From positions 1 through 32,515 of the forward strand of contig DYGW01000015.1 in assembly GCA_020724485.1 (NCBI GenBank): a DNA stretch of 32,515 nucleotides, written 5' to 3'. The notes beneath the pieces were generated by a model that saw only the letters and a program-made list of their open reading frames with translations, searched no databases and was not told the DNA's origin. Below are positions 32,091 through 32,515 of the stretch, one piece after another (the first letter of the stretch is position 1; every line of letters begins with the position of its first letter). The position numbers and the translations under genes are program-made. This DNA comes from Thermoflexus sp. GTDB lineage: Bacteria; Chloroflexota; Anaerolineae; Aggregatilineales; Aggregatilineaceae.

Positions 32091-32515
32091 ATGCAGGCAA
32101 GCTCAATTCCCCGGCTCAACGTTCGCGGGCTGGCACCGGCGCTCGCTGCCGTCGGGCTGCTGATCGCCGGGGTGCTGCTCCTCGTTTACGCGGTCTCGGC
32201 TGCCGCCTGGTTGGATCGTCCCTTTCTCGGCGCTTTCCTGGAGCGCGACCTGACCGTTGGCCCGGCGGAGTCGCTGGCGGGCGCGGAGTGGCCCGCGCTT
32301 GACGCCGGGCTGCGCCAGGGTGACCGCATCACCGCGCTGGACGGCGCAGACCTGGAGTCGGTGCCCGTCGCCGAGCGGCTGGGCGCGCTGCACGACCTGT
32401 TGGCGCAGCACGCCCCCGGCGACGCCGTGAGCGTGCGCTTTGAGCGCGAGGGCGGGGCGGTACCCGCTGGGGCGCGGTGCGTTGGCCCGGCCAGTCCTGG
32501 CGACGCGCGCACCTG
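32091..32515 (+). CDS. Membrane-anchored PDZ-domain protein, 5' part (3' end outside window)
   Basis: The frame runs from an ATG at 32091 to the window end (141 complete codons). After a short arginine-containing head, residues about 15-39 form a transmembrane helix (LAPALAAVGLLIAGVLLLVYAVSAA). A PDZ-like segment follows (about 52-128: LTVGPAESLAGAEWPALDAGLRQGDRITALDGADLES, where the A-G-L-R-QGDRI turn is the PDZ signature). The rest is missing, so the family is open: the N terminus of a membrane sensor, protease or cyclase are all possible. It is divergent from the mutase subunit gene. Confidence 0.7.
   Translation, partial: MQASSIPRLNVRGLAPALAAVGLLIAGVLLLVYAVSAAAWLDRPFLGAFLERDLTVGPAESLAGAEWPALDAGLRQGDRITALDGADLESVPVAERLGALHDLLAQHAPGDAVSVRFEREGGAVPAGARCVGPASPGDART

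Overview
The window is a stretch of high-GC bacterial chromosome with about 26 protein genes, short intergenic gaps and no RNA genes, phage, insertion sequence with a transposase, or CRISPR array that I could see. The gene set suggests a Chloroflexota bacterium, perhaps an Anaerolineae relative. It combines minCDE next to rodA, a stand-alone B12-binding mutase subunit with MeaB, a multi-GAF histidine kinase beside a KaiC-like ATPase, and many palindromic intergenic repeats. This assignment is inference from gene content, not from a marker gene. The first gene (glutaminyl-tRNA synthetase) and the last (a PDZ membrane protein) are cut by the window edges.

Layout. 1-2076 (+): the 3' part of glnS, a perfect hairpin, then a solitary Dam-type adenine methylase. 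2227-5550 (-): the cell-shape and division cluster minC-minD-minE-rodA; rodA also has a strong promoter of its own between minE and rodA. 5927-9156 (+): a secreted beta-propeller-like protein, an SDR oxidoreductase and a two-domain VOC protein. 9173-13273 (-): dnaE, with an apparently intact PHP metal site and a long disordered linker. 13411-16849 (+): a Nudix hydrolase, a membrane protein of unknown function, an M23-like protein lying in frame behind the TGA of the membrane protein, and a small TPR-like tail-anchored protein. 16864-19635 (-): an MBL-fold hydrolase, fpg/mutM, and a membrane-anchored protein of unknown function. 19869-21574 (+): an SRAP (YedK/HMCES) protein with what looks like a leaderless promoter, and a secreted protein with two copies of one domain.

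21710-26840 (-) is the most distinctive segment. It is a same-strand, tightly packed cassette, in transcription order: winged-helix protein, KaiC/Rad55-like ATPase, two small three-helix membrane proteins, and a PAS-4xGAF histidine kinase. The first pair overlap by ATGA, and the last pair are 6 nt apart. A small inverted-repeat element sits between the two membrane-protein genes. I read this as a candidate signalling module. Upstream of it on the same strand is secA (26903-29833). After a gap filled by a composite inverted-repeat element come meaB and the small methylmalonyl-CoA mutase subunit (ATGA overlap), then a divergent PDZ membrane protein.

Intergenic DNA is unusually structured. There are three copies of an element bounded by ACCTCACCCC(C) inverted repeats, one carrying another inverted-repeat structure inside it. 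A hairpin built on GACTTCCGAAGTC occurs twice, and a perfect 15-bp hairpin lies between convergent genes. GATC-containing degenerate repeats fill the SRAP/MBL intergenic region. Several promoters can be read directly: TTGACC-16-TATAAT before rodA, TTGCAT-17-TATAAT before the SRAP gene, and extended -10 boxes before dnaE, secA, the VOC gene and the PDZ gene.
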